A stretch of 44,031 nt of DNA from an uncultured Peptostreptococcaceae bacterium (GTDB taxonomy: Bacteria; Bacillota; Clostridia; Peptostreptococcales; Peptostreptococcaceae). Below, piece after piece: positions 15,929 through 25,500 of the stretch. The position numbers and the translations under genes were made by a program. The notes beneath the pieces are model-generated. The model did not search any database, was not told the origin of the DNA, and saw nothing but the letters and a program-made list of their open reading frames with translations. How positions within the stretch are numbered: the first letter of the stretch is position 1; every line of letters starts with the position of its first letter. The stretch spans positions 1-44,031 of the forward strand of contig CALWPP010000011.1 of NCBI GenBank assembly GCA_944383455.1, read 5' to 3'.

Positions 15929-16933
15929 GTGATAATTAAAACTAATATAGATTTTGAAATCTTAGAAGAATTAAAGTCAGAAGGAGCTAACTCAAAACTT
16001 TATATAGTAAGAAATATACAACTTAATAAAGAATTTATTTTAAAGAAAATAGATAAAAAAAGTCTTGACATTAATAAGTATTTTGAAGAGTCAAGAAAAG
16101 CTTACAAACTAAAACATCCAAATATAATAGGTATAGAGTCTACATCTTATGATGAGAATTTTATTTATATATCAATGCCATTTTGCAAAAAAGGATCGCT
16201 ACTTAACTTAATAAAATCAAGAAATTTAACTATAAGAGAAATTATAAAGTATTCAATAGAATTTTTATCTGCAATTGATTATATGCATACAAATAATATA
16301 ATTCATTGTGATATAAAGCCAAGCAATATTTTAATTGATAATGATGATACTGCAATACTTGCAGATTTTGGTCTTTCTCTTTATCTTAATTCATTTGATA
16401 AAGCAAAATTAAAAAACGTTTATTATAAGCATATAGCACCAGAACAAAGCATAACATCTGTTGTTGACAAAAAGATTGATATATATCAAATTGGAACAAC
16501 CTTATATAGAATGTGTAATGGAGATTTTGAGTACAACAAACAAATTAGAAAATATAAAAATATAAATGATATAAAAATAGCTTGCAAGGAAGGTAAATTT
16601 CCAATTAGAAAAAAATATTTACCACATATACCTGCTAAAATGATTAAAATAATAGAGAAATGTATAAGAGTAAATCCTAACGATAGATATGAAAATGTTT
16701 CTGAAATAATTTATGATTTATCAAAAATAAATAATTTTTTGGACTGGGAATATATGATAGAAAGTAAAAGTATGCTTATTTGGTACAACAAAAAAATTGA
16801 AAAAAAAATAATTTTATCAAAAGAAAGTGAAATTTGGAATGTTACTTTTAATAATGATAATAATATTTTTTATACAAAGGGAGACTCATATAAATTTATT
16901 AGAAATATTATGAAAGAAAAAACCCTACTTTGA
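15929..16933 (+). CDS. Serine/threonine protein kinase (PknB-like, soluble)
   Basis: This 334-aa protein has a Hanks-type kinase domain (about 10-260): FILKKI with Lys39 or Lys40, the catalytic loop HCDIKPSN (Asp128, Asn133), ADFGLS (Asp146) and IAPEQ. The usual HRD is HCD, which makes it a non-RD kinase, often independent of activation-loop phosphorylation. The glycine-rich loop is weak (LKSEGANSKLY). No membrane helix or PASTA repeats are present, so it is not the housekeeping PknB. A ~70-residue tail follows the domain. The GTG start is five bases after AGGAGG. It most likely signals for the adjacent channel module; no phosphatase is adjacent. Confidence 0.85.
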   Translation: MIIKTNIDFEILEELKSEGANSKLYIVRNIQLNKEFILKKIDKKSLDINKYFEESRKAYKLKHPNIIGIESTSYDENFIYISMPFCKKGSLLNLIKSRNLTIREIIKYSIEFLSAIDYMHTNNIIHCDIKPSNILIDNDDTAILADFGLSLYLNSFDKAKLKNVYYKHIAPEQSITSVVDKKIDIYQIGTTLYRMCNGDFEYNKQIRKYKNINDIKIACKEGKFPIRKKYLPHIPAKMIKIIEKCIRVNPNDRYENVSEIIYDLSKINNFLDWEYMIESKSMLIWYNKKIEKKIILSKESEIWNVTFNNDNNIFYTKGDSYKFIRNIMKEKTLL

Positions 16934-16956
16934 TTTCCGAACAAGTAGGGTTTTAT
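16919..16956 (+). terminator. Terminator after the kinase gene
   Basis: AAAACCCTACTT (16919-16930) pairs with AAGTAGGGTTTT (16943-16954). The kinase stop codon (16931-16933) lies in the loop. Confidence 0.85.
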
Positions 16957-17164
16957 AAAAAGGGGTAAAATATATTATAAAAAGGGGTTTATTAGGGAAG
17001 TAAAATAAATGGTTATTAGGGGAATAACCTTTATACATAATAACAATATTCGACAGAAAAAGCAATAGAAAAATTAAAAAAAGTAAAATTTATTTATACA
17101 AATTTAACGAAAAAGATTAAAAATATCTTCAAAATATGATAGTATTTAATTGAAATTATTAAAA
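16957..17164. other. AT-rich intergenic stretch without genes
   Basis: This holds a short direct repeat (TATAAAAAGGGGT twice, near 16954 and 16977) and a hairpin GGTTATT/AATAACC (17011-17029). No open frame with a ribosome site is seen. The 5' part of the decayed PTS gene next to it may once have lain here. Confidence 0.5.
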
Positions 17165-17426
17165 AAACACAATTGATTGCGCATAAGGAAGGAATTATCA
17201 AGCCTTATAATAAAATTGTTTGGGTGAAGTGATAATATAGTTGATGTTGATTATTGTATGACAATACTTAGAGTAACTGTGAATGATATATCAAAAGTTG
17301 AAACTTAAATAATCGAAAAAAGCATGAGCAATAGTACTTATATTAAAAGACAACGGATTTAAAGATATATACGGTCCAAAGGATAATATTATCAAATCAA
17401 ATTTAATAGATAAATTGGGAGTATAA
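17165..17426 (+). pseudogene. Remnant of a PTS EIIB domain (glucose/maltose type)
   Basis: Translation in pieces gives SDNIVDVDYC, MTILRVTVNDISKVET and, in another frame, AIVLILKDNGFKDIYGPK and NIIKSNLIDKLGV. These match an EIIB domain, whose phosphorylated Cys is the C of DYCMT at 17255-17257. A TAA follows ET, a TGA precedes AIV, and frameshifts separate the pieces. No membrane EIIC is left. The stop at 17424-17426 is two bases before the next gene. A sugar-uptake gene decayed here, which fits a host that uses few sugars. Confidence 0.7.
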
Positions 17427-17427
17427 A

Positions 17428-18207
17428 ATGAAATTATTAACGCTTAATTGTCATTCTTGGCAAGAAAAAAATCAATTAGAAAAGATAAAATATATTGCAA
17501 AAACTATTTTTGAAAATAATTATGATGTAGTTGCACTTCAGGAAGTTAGTCATTTAATAGAAAGTAAAAAAGTGAATGACACAATAAAAGAAGATAACTT
17601 TGTTTATTTACTTAATAACGAAATAAAAAAATTAGGCTGTGACAATTATAAGTTCTATTGGGATATATCACATATAGGATTTGATGTATACGAAGAAGGA
17701 ATTTGTATTTTAACAAAACTTGAAATACTTGAAAAGAGTAGTTTTTATGTAACTAAAAGTCATGATATAAAAAATCCTAAATCAAGAAAAATAGCAAAAC
17801 TTACATTAAACTATAATGAAGAAAAAGTAGACTTTTATTCTTGTCATATTGGTTGGTTTGAAGACGATGATTTCAAACTACAGGTAGATAGCTTATTAAA
17901 AAATAGTGAGAGACTATCATTTTATATGGGAGACTTCAATAATGATGCCAATAAGAAAAATAAAGGTTATGACTATATATTAAGTAAAGGTGTATTTGAT
18001 ACATTTAACATTTCAAAAACTAAAGATAATGGTGTTACTGTTAAGGGAAAAATTGACGGATGGAAAAGTAATAAAAATGATATGAGAATTGACCTAATAC
18101 TTTGTAATAAATATGTTGATGTTATTTACTCTAAAGTAATTTTTAATGGAGAAAACAAAAATATAGTTTCAGACCATTTTGGGGTAGAAGTGTTAGTTAA
18201 TATATAA
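17428..18207 (+). CDS. Endonuclease/exonuclease/phosphatase-family protein
   Basis: The 259-aa protein has the DNase I-like fold: N-terminal LTLNCHSW, metal-site Glu in VVALQEVS, MGDFNND at the core and the C-terminal SDHFGVEV with the catalytic Asp-His pair. The family includes nucleases, sphingomyelinases and phosphodiesterases, so the substrate is open. No signal peptide is seen, making it probably cytosolic. Related genes commonly follow sugar PTS permeases in firmicutes, and the EIIB relic immediately upstream fits that; the gene may be an orphan of the lost transporter. Confidence 0.85.
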   Translation: MKLLTLNCHSWQEKNQLEKIKYIAKTIFENNYDVVALQEVSHLIESKKVNDTIKEDNFVYLLNNEIKKLGCDNYKFYWDISHIGFDVYEEGICILTKLEILEKSSFYVTKSHDIKNPKSRKIAKLTLNYNEEKVDFYSCHIGWFEDDDFKLQVDSLLKNSERLSFYMGDFNNDANKKNKGYDYILSKGVFDTFNISKTKDNGVTVKGKIDGWKSNKNDMRIDLILCNKYVDVIYSKVIFNGENKNIVSDHFGVEVLVNI

Positions 18208-18212
18208 AATTT

Positions 18213-18248
18213 AAGGATAGTTGACTAATTTAGTAACTATCCTTTTTT
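18213..18248. terminator. Terminator between convergent genes
   Basis: AAGGATAGTT (18213-18222) pairs with AACTATCCTT (18235-18244), then TTTT. It ends the phosphatase-fold gene and probably also the ferredoxin on the other strand. Confidence 0.8.
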
Positions 18249-18249
18249 A

Positions 18250-18423
<174 letters not shown>

Positions 18424-18597
18424 CTAACACCTCCTATACACAAAAATGTAGTTACATTATACCCTAATAAAAATAATTTTAAACATATAGTATAAATTTA
18501 ATTTGCATATGAAATTAGGATAATATATTTATTTGTAGTAGAATGTTTTATTTTGTGGTAAAATATATAAACTAGTCTTATTAAAAGGAGAAGTTAT

Positions 18598-19461
18598 ATG
18601 GATAATAAGATACGAAGAAGAAAGGTAAGTAAGAGCAATATTTCAAATAATACTACAAGAAATAATAGTAGAAATATAAAAAAAACACCAAAGAGACAAA
18701 ACCTTAGAATACAGAAAAGAAAAGAAGAACAAAAAAAGATGAAAATAAGAAAATATGTTTCTCTTTCATTAAAAGTACTATCAAGTTTTGTAGTTTTATT
18801 TATTTTGTTAACTTCCTTTTTAGCATTTAATTTATATAATAAAGTGTTTAATAGCGATGTTGTTATAAATAATGAAATGTTAAAAGAATACTACATATCA
18901 ACTGATGTAGCATCATCAGAGGATATACCTAAATATCTAAAAGATGCTATAGTTTCTATTGAAGACGAAAGATTTTATAATCATAAAGGAGTAGATTTTA
19001 TCTCTCTTTTTCGTTCAGTTATTCATAATATGTTTTACGATACAACACAAGGTGGAAGTACTATTGAGATGCAGTTATCAAAAAATTTATTAACTAATGA
19101 TAAAAAAACTATAAAACGTAAAATAACTGATATTAGAAATGCTATTCAAATGGATAAAAATATGACTAAAGATGAAATACTGGTAGCATATTTAAATAAT
19201 ATTTATCTTGGTAAGTCATCATACGGTGTAAAAGAGGGGGCTAAAATTTATTTTGGAAAAGACTTATATGAATTAAGTCTTGGAGAATGTGCAATGCTTG
19301 CTGGTATAACTAATAATCCTTTAAAATATAAAGAGTTTGTACATGCAAAAAGTAGACAAGAATTAATTCTTGGTAAAATGAAAGAACTTGGGTATATAAC
19401 TGATAAAGAGTACAAAGAAGCAATGAGAGAAGATGTTGTTTTTAAGTCAGAAATCGATTAA
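18598..19461 (+). CDS. Monofunctional peptidoglycan glycosyltransferase (GT51)
   Basis: The 287-aa protein has a very basic, Asn/Arg/Lys-rich cytosolic N-terminus (1-58), one membrane helix (about 59-80) and a GT51 domain with IEDERFYNHKGVDF (catalytic Glu), QGGSTIEMQLSKNL and KRKITDIRNA. It polymerises lipid II glycan strands outside the membrane. There is no transpeptidase domain, and the length matches monofunctional MtgA-like enzymes or a PBP1 lacking its C-terminus; the ending looks natural, not truncated. The next gene starts 11 bases later. Confidence 0.9.
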   Translation: MDNKIRRRKVSKSNISNNTTRNNSRNIKKTPKRQNLRIQKRKEEQKKMKIRKYVSLSLKVLSSFVVLFILLTSFLAFNLYNKVFNSDVVINNEMLKEYYISTDVASSEDIPKYLKDAIVSIEDERFYNHKGVDFISLFRSVIHNMFYDTTQGGSTIEMQLSKNLLTNDKKTIKRKITDIRNAIQMDKNMTKDEILVAYLNNIYLGKSSYGVKEGAKIYFGKDLYELSLGECAMLAGITNNPLKYKEFVHAKSRQELILGKMKELGYITDKEYKEAMREDVVFKSEID

Positions 19462-19472
19462 GAGGTGAGTTT

Positions 19473-19883
19473 ATGAAGTTTATTTTTGAGGATAAAGAAT
19501 ACATATTGAATAAAGAAAATTGTATTGACTTTTATAATGATGAAGAAAAAGAAGTATTAGGTATAGACTTAAATAAGGTATTAAATTTAATTAATGATTA
19601 TAATTTAAGCTATTTTGATACTGAGTATTATCAAGAAGCTTGTACAAATTGTATGAGTGGAGTAAAAGAAAAACAAAAGTTTTTTGAGTTTTTAGAATAT
19701 CACTTTTATATATTCACAAAAAAACAAAAATTTGTAATAAGTGATATTGAAAAAAGTTATGAAAATTTATCTTTTAATAAACTACTTAAAAAGAATGAAG
19801 TAGATGATAGTTATTTAGTAAGTATTATAGTTTGTAAAAATTGTGGAAAATATACTGTTCAAATAGAAAATTGCGAAGTATAA
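19473..19883 (+). CDS. Conserved zinc-ribbon protein, resembling DUF3785
   Basis: A 136-aa soluble protein of no known function. It has two cysteine pairs, CTNC near residue 54 and CKNCG near 123, which probably form one zinc site, and a hydrophobic FFEFLEYHFYIFTKKQKFVIS core. The layout recalls the DUF3785 family of clostridia, which I recall from memory only. It is transcribed with the GT51 gene (11-base gap, AGAGGTG site). Confidence 0.6.
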   Translation: MKFIFEDKEYILNKENCIDFYNDEEKEVLGIDLNKVLNLINDYNLSYFDTEYYQEACTNCMSGVKEKQKFFEFLEYHFYIFTKKQKFVISDIEKSYENLSFNKLLKKNEVDDSYLVSIIVCKNCGKYTVQIENCEV

Positions 19884-19950
19884 TATTTTCTCACAATTAT
19901 TTTTCTTTAGTGCATATTATATTTTATATGAACTTTAAAAAGGTGGTTTT

Positions 19951-20274
19951 ATGAAAAAAGGATTATTTACAAGAAAATATAAAAGAATAAAAACTAAAGA
20001 ATTAATAAACTTGTTAGAAACTAATAAAGATGTTTTGTTATTAGATGTAAGAGGTGAGGATGAATACAAAGAATATTCTATAAATAATTCAATAAATATA
20101 CCTGTATATGAATTGTTTGAACGTTTAGATGAGATAGAATATTATCATAATAAATGTATAATAGTTTATTGTAGTTCAGGAATTAGAAGTAAAGTAGCAT
20201 CACAAATATTAATTGAAAACGGATTTTTATACGTTTATGACTTAGGTTTAATAACTTATTATAAAGAGCCATAG
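19951..20274 (+). CDS. Rhodanese-domain protein
   Basis: The 107-aa single rhodanese domain has LLDVRGEDEYKEYSI and the active loop VYCSSGIRS, where the Cys would carry persulfide sulfur. It may serve sulfur transfer or detoxification; the partner is not evident. It starts with ATG after AAAAGGTGG. The stop codon lies inside the following terminator stem. Confidence 0.9.
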   Translation: MKKGLFTRKYKRIKTKELINLLETNKDVLLLDVRGEDEYKEYSINNSINIPVYELFERLDEIEYYHNKCIIVYCSSGIRSKVASQILIENGFLYVYDLGLITYYKEP

Positions 20275-20293
20275 AATTTTTCTATGGTTTTAT
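20269..20293 (+). terminator. Terminator overlapping the rhodanese stop codon
   Basis: CCATAGA (20269-20275) pairs with TCTATGG (20281-20287), followed by TTTTATTTTT. The TAG stop (20272-20274) is part of the left arm. Confidence 0.75.
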
Positions 20294-20365
20294 TTTTATT
20301 TATACAAAATTTATGTAAAATATGTTAAAATATTTAATAATTTTTATTAAAAAGGAGAGATTTTT

Positions 20366-21025
20366 ATGATAAAAAGAATTCCAGTATTAATTTTTGCATC
20401 TTTACTTTTATTTACAGGTTGTTCTAAAGAGCAAAGTCAAGATTTAAGTATAAATGTAGCCAACGAACAAGAATACAATCAAGATAATGATTTAGAAACA
20501 GAAGAACTAGAAGATGATAAAAATTTAGATAACCAAGAAGATGATAAAGATTTAGATAATCAAGAAGAAGCAGTAGATAACGATGAAAATACAATAGAAG
20601 AAACTAATGAAAAAGTAGCAGTAAATAATGTATCTAATTTTAAAATATATACTTCAAATGATGAGTCTGATGAGATAATAGAAGTAGCAGTAGATAGCTT
20701 AGATGAGAAAAACAATATTAAATATAATCTTCAAGAACTTTCAAATATGTTAATCAAAGAACATTTTAAAGATGACTCTATAAAAATAAATATAGTATCA
20801 ATAGATGAAAATAATATAGCTACTATTGACCTTTTAAATGAAGAAGGTTGGTCAAAATATTTTCAAGGTTCTACAGGAGGGATGTTAACTCAAGAAGTAC
20901 TAACTGAAACTTTACTTCAAGAAGACTATGACGGAGAATGGGTTAGCGGTATTAAAATTTTAGTTGACGGAAAAGAAAATATGGAGTATGATCATATATC
21001 ATTTGTAGAAGTTTTTGATAGATAA
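20366..21025 (+). CDS. Lipoprotein with GerM-like C-terminal domain
   Basis: The 219-aa protein begins with a lipoprotein signal peptide: KR, a hydrophobic core and the lipobox LFTGC with Cys19. An acidic linker (about 30-80) contains a near repeat, DKNLDNQEDDKDLDNQEE. The C-terminal ~125 residues (YTSNDESDEIIE to FVEVFDR) resemble the GerM/GerMN fold (beta strand, helix, GSTGGMLTQEVLTETLLQ, then VKILVDG-like strands). In spore formers GerM serves spore assembly, but here it may bind wall or envelope parts. The assignment of the domain is from pattern only. Confidence 0.6.
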   Translation: MIKRIPVLIFASLLLFTGCSKEQSQDLSINVANEQEYNQDNDLETEELEDDKNLDNQEDDKDLDNQEEAVDNDENTIEETNEKVAVNNVSNFKIYTSNDESDEIIEVAVDSLDEKNNIKYNLQELSNMLIKEHFKDDSIKINIVSIDENNIATIDLLNEEGWSKYFQGSTGGMLTQEVLTETLLQEDYDGEWVSGIKILVDGKENMEYDHISFVEVFDR

Positions 21026-21055
21026 AAAGTGTAGGATGATTTCCTACACTTTTTT
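21025..21055. terminator. Bidirectional terminator between lipoprotein and MATE genes
   Basis: AAAAGTGTAGGA (21025-21036) pairs with TCCTACACTTTT (21042-21053). The stop codons of both convergent genes touch or lie inside it. Confidence 0.85.
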
Positions 21056-22405
21056 GTATATATCAATTTTATTTTTAGAATTAGCTATTATTTTTATTTT
21101 TTTACTATAATCAATCATAAGTGGTACACTTGCAAAAATCCAAGCAAGTGGGCTTGCAAGACAAAGTCCACTATATCCAAGTATTGGAACAAGTGCATAA
21201 GCTCCAAGAGCTCTTCCTATAAGTTCAAAAATTCCAACTAGCATAGGCATAAGTCCAAATCCCATTCCTTGAAGTGAATTTCTAAAAACAAATATAAGAC
21301 TAAGTGGTATAAAAAAGTAAGCAATAGTAGATAAATACTGAATTGCATGACTTAAAACAATATCACTTGGATTTGAAACAAACATTTTAACAAAAAACTC
21401 TCCAAAATTAGTTAAAATAAATCCCGCAATAACACCAAGAATAATATTTATTATAGTACATTGCTTAACACCTTCTTGGATATTTTCATATTTACCTGCA
21501 CCTAAGTTTTGCGCACAAAAAGTTGCCATAGTAACACCAAATGTAATACTTGGTTGCATTGCAAGTTGTTCAACTTTAGATGCAGCAGTATAGGCACCAA
21601 CAACATCAGAACCAAAACTATTAATAGCTCCTTGAAGAATTATTGCACCAAGTGCTGTTATTGAAAATTGAAGAGCCATAGGAATAGATATTTTAAGATG
21701 CGTTTTATATAATTTCTTGCCATTTATAAAATTTTCTTTTGAAAGTTTTAAAAGAGGTATTTTTTTGTATGCATAGATAAAACATAAAATCCCAGAAAAA
21801 GCTTGAGAAATAACTGTAGCTAATGCCGCACCTTCAACTCCCATTTTAAAATTTATTATAAATACCAAATCTAAAATTATATTTAATATACAAGCAATTA
21901 TTAAAAAATAAAGTGGAGTTTTACTATCTCCTAAAGAACGAAGAATAGATGCCATTAAATTATAAAAGCAAAGTGAAAATATACCAATAAATGAAACTGT
22001 TATATATTTTTTAGCATCGTTAAATATATCATCTGGTGTACCCATTGCATTTAAAAGAGGGTTTATTAAAATCACACTAACTAATGTCATAACTATTGTT
22101 ATGATTATTGCTAATGTAATTGCACTAGCTACAGAATCTTTAACTCCGTTTTCATCATTTGCACCAAATCTTTGAGATATAAGAACAGAAAAACCAGAAG
22201 TAAATCCAAGAATTAACCCAAAAATCAAAAATACCATAGAGCCTGTAGAACCAACTGCTGCTAAAGCTTTAACCCCCAAAAATTGACCAACTATAATTGT
22301 ATCTACCATACTATAAAATTGTTGAAATATATTTCCTATTAGAAGTGGTATAGAAAACATTAAAATTAATTTAAGTGGATTTCCACTAGTCATATCTTTA
22401 GTCAT
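21044..22405 (-). CDS. MATE-family multidrug efflux transporter
   Basis: This 453-aa protein has twelve hydrophobic helices in two similar halves. It opens with the family-typical MTSGNPLKLILMFSIPLLIGNIFQQFY, then IIVGQFLGVKALAAVG. MATE proteins expel cationic drugs in exchange for Na+ or H+. I chose ATG 22405, which follows GGGAGG by five to six bases; an upstream in-frame ATG at 22444 would add 13 residues with no ribosome site. The stop is inside the terminator shared with the lipoprotein gene. It faces away from the RND-TetR operon, 187 bases away; the two may share a resistance role. Confidence 0.9.
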   Translation of the reverse strand: MTKDMTSGNPLKLILMFSIPLLIGNIFQQFYSMVDTIIVGQFLGVKALAAVGSTGSMVFLIFGLILGFTSGFSVLISQRFGANDENGVKDSVASAITLAIIITIVMTLVSVILINPLLNAMGTPDDIFNDAKKYITVSFIGIFSLCFYNLMASILRSLGDSKTPLYFLIIACILNIILDLVFIINFKMGVEGAALATVISQAFSGILCFIYAYKKIPLLKLSKENFINGKKLYKTHLKISIPMALQFSITALGAIILQGAINSFGSDVVGAYTAASKVEQLAMQPSITFGVTMATFCAQNLGAGKYENIQEGVKQCTIINIILGVIAGFILTNFGEFFVKMFVSNPSDIVLSHAIQYLSTIAYFFIPLSLIFVFRNSLQGMGFGLMPMLVGIFELIGRALGAYALVPILGYSGLCLASPLAWIFASVPLMIDYSKKIKIIANSKNKIDIYKKV

Positions 22406-22515
22406 ATTTTTCCTCCCAATATTCATAATTACTAATAATATCATTTTTTTAAATTATATACAATATCTATCTATTTATATTAAGTAACAATTAAAATGTT
22501 ACCAAAATTTTTTAA

Positions 22516-22568
22516 TTGACAATAAGTGGTTATAGTAATAAAATTGTTATAAAACTGACCAGTCGGTC
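22516..22568 (+). promoter_or_regulatory. RND promoter and TetR-type operator
   Basis: TTGACA (22516-22521), a 17-bp spacer and TAAAAT (22539-22544) form a strong promoter. The palindrome GACCAGTCGGTC (22557-22568), a typical TetR-family half-site pair GACC-N4-GGTC, lies just after the expected transcription start. A TetR gene is the second gene of the operon, so binding here would block its own transcription and that of the pump. Confidence 0.75.
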
Positions 22569-22592
22569 TAGTAATATAGAAAGGATAAAAAA

Positions 22593-25500
22593 ATGATACC
22601 AAGTTTTAGTGTAAAAAGACCTTTTACAGTAGCAGTAACTGTTATACTTACTCTTATATTAGGTTCTGTTTCATTTACTAAAATGACAACAGATTTATTT
22701 CCAAGTATGGAATTACCTTTTGTAATAGTAAACACAAGCTATCCAGGTGCAAGCCCTGAAAAGGTTGAAGTTAGTGTTACTAAACCTTTAGAAAAATCAC
22801 TCGCAACAACTAGTGGACTTAAGAATATAGACTCAGTTTCTAGCGAAAACTCTAGTATGATAATGCTTGAATTTAATCAAGATGTTAATATGGATTCTGT
22901 TATGCTAGATATAGACTCTAAAATAAATATGGTTGAAGGGTATTTTGATGATAAAGTTTCATCACCAATAATTATAAAAATGAACCCTGATATGATGCCT
23001 ATTATGGTTTTGAGTATTGATGTTGATGGAATGGATGTAAAAGAAGTAACAAAATATATGAAAGATGAAGTAATTCCAATGTTTGAAAGAATAGATGGAG
23101 TTGCATCTATTGAAGCTAATGGATTAGTTGAAAATCAACTAAAAATAACTTTAAATGAAGAAAAAATAAAAAGCTTAAATAATAAAGTTTTAAATAATGT
23201 AGAATCTGAATTTAAAGAACAAGAAAATTCATTAAGTAGTTCAAAAAATGAAATAAATTCATCTAAAAGTGATTTAGAAAATAATTTAAATTCTCAGATT
23301 AATGAGATTGATAATGCTATTAGAAATTTACAGTTAGGAATAAAAAATGTTGAAAACTTAGTAAATTCATCAGGAATAACAAAAGGAGAAGCTTTAAAAT
23401 CCATTGATGATGCCAATATAGAAAGAACTAAAATAAGTTTTCAGATAGATAACTTAAAATCAAGTCTTCAAGAAACTACAAATGAAGAAGAAATAAAAGT
23501 TATTAATGAAAAAATACAGGTACTTGAAGAAACTAAATTAAAAATAGAAGATGGAATAAGTAAATCTAATGAATTAGTAAAAGCTATTGACTCTCTTAGT
23601 GAAATGAAGGCTAAAGAACAAGAGCTTAATAAAACTAAATTAACTTTAAAAAGTCAATTAGATAGTGCAAAAAAAGAGCTTGAAAAAGGCGAAAGTGAAG
23701 TAAATAAAGGTATAGAAAGTCTTGAAGAAGCAAAAGAAGGTGCAATAAGTAGTGCAGATATATCAAAAACTATAACTCCTGAGATGATAGGAAACATATT
23801 AATGGCACAAAACTTTTCTATGCCAGCAGGATATATAAAAGAAGGAGAAAAAGAATATTCTGTTAAAGTTGGGGAAGAATTCACAACAAAAGAAGAAATA
23901 GAAAATCTTTTACTTTTTGATATTAAAGGTGTTGGAGAAGTTAGATTAAAAGATGTCGCTGAAGTTAGTTTTTCTGATAATTCGGGAGAAACTTATACTA
24001 ATATAAATGGAAATGATGGAGTTGTTTTAACTTTCCAAAAGTCAAGTGGATTTGCTACAACTGATGTTACAAAATCAGTAAATAAAGAAATAAAAAATCT
24101 AGAGTCAACTGATAATAAGGTTAATGTTACTACATTAATGGACCAAGGAATTTATATAAAGTTTATAGTTGATAATGTAATAAGTAATTTATTATATGGT
24201 GGAGTACTTGCAGTAATAATTCTTTTAATTTTCTTAAAAAGTTTTAAAACTACTATTGTTGTTGCGTTTAGTATTCCAATAAGTGTTTTATTTACTGTTA
24301 TAATGATGTATTTTAGTGGAATAACTCTAAATATAATATCGCTTTCAGGATTAGCACTTGGAGTAGGTATGTTAGTTGATAATAGTATTGTAGTTATAGA
24401 AAATATATATAGACTAAAAAGTGAAGGATACTCAACAAGAGAAGCAGCAGTCTATGGAACAAAACAAGTGTCAGGAGCTATATTTGCATCAACTTTAACT
24501 ACTATATGTGTATTTTTACCAATAGTGTTTACTGAAGGTATGACTAAAGATATGTTTTTAGATATGGCACTTACAATAGCATACTCATTAATAGCTAGTT
24601 TAGTTGTTGCACTTACAGTAGTTCCTGCTATGAGTTCTAATTTATTAAATAATGTTAAAGAAAAAACTGATTCTTTATTTGAAAGATTTATTGATTTTTA
24701 TGAGGTTATCTTAACTAAAAGTTTACAAATAAAATTTATAGTTTTACTTGTAGTTGGTGGTCTTTTTGGATTTAGTATTTATAAATCTTTAAATATGGGT
24801 ATGGAGTTTATGCCAAGTATTGATTCAACACAAATGAGTGTTACTATGAGTATTGATAAAGACAAAAACAAGAGTGAATTAATACAAAAAAGTGATGAAT
24901 TTGTAAAAAGAGTACTTACAATAGACGGAGTTGACACAGTTGGTGCTGTTGATGGTTCTAGTATGGGTATGATGGGTTCTTCAAATAGTAATAGTATATC
25001 TTTTTATGTTATATTAGATGAAGAAAAGAGTTTATCAAATGATGAAATAGCAAAACAAATAGAAGAGAAAACTAAAGATTTAAATGCAAAAATTGAAATA
25101 TCAACATCTAATATGGATATCAGTGCTATTGCAGGTAGTGGTATTGAAATTCAAGTTAAAGGTATTAAATTAGAAAAAATTCAAGATATAGCAAAAGATA
25201 TAGCAAAAATTGTTAGTGGTGTAGAAGGAACTTTTGATGTTTCAAATGGAATGGAAGAAGCTAGTACTGAGTTAAAGCTAGTTGTAAATAAAGATAGTGC
25301 AAGTAAGTATGGCTTAACTGTCGCAACTATTTATAATGAAATATCAAAAATACTAGAAAGTGAAAATAATGCTACTACAGTTACTTTTGAAAGTGGAGAA
25401 TATCCTGTTATAGTTTACAGTAATACTGATACGTCAAAAGAGAATATATTAAATAAAGAAATTAAAGGAACTAAAGATAATAAAGAAGTTACTATAAAAT

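Noticed and set aside
14031..16933. A complete Zorya defence system
   Set aside because: ZorA- and ZorB-like genes are present, but no ZorC, ZorD helicase-nuclease or ZorE gene follows; a kinase, a terminator and a PTS relic do.
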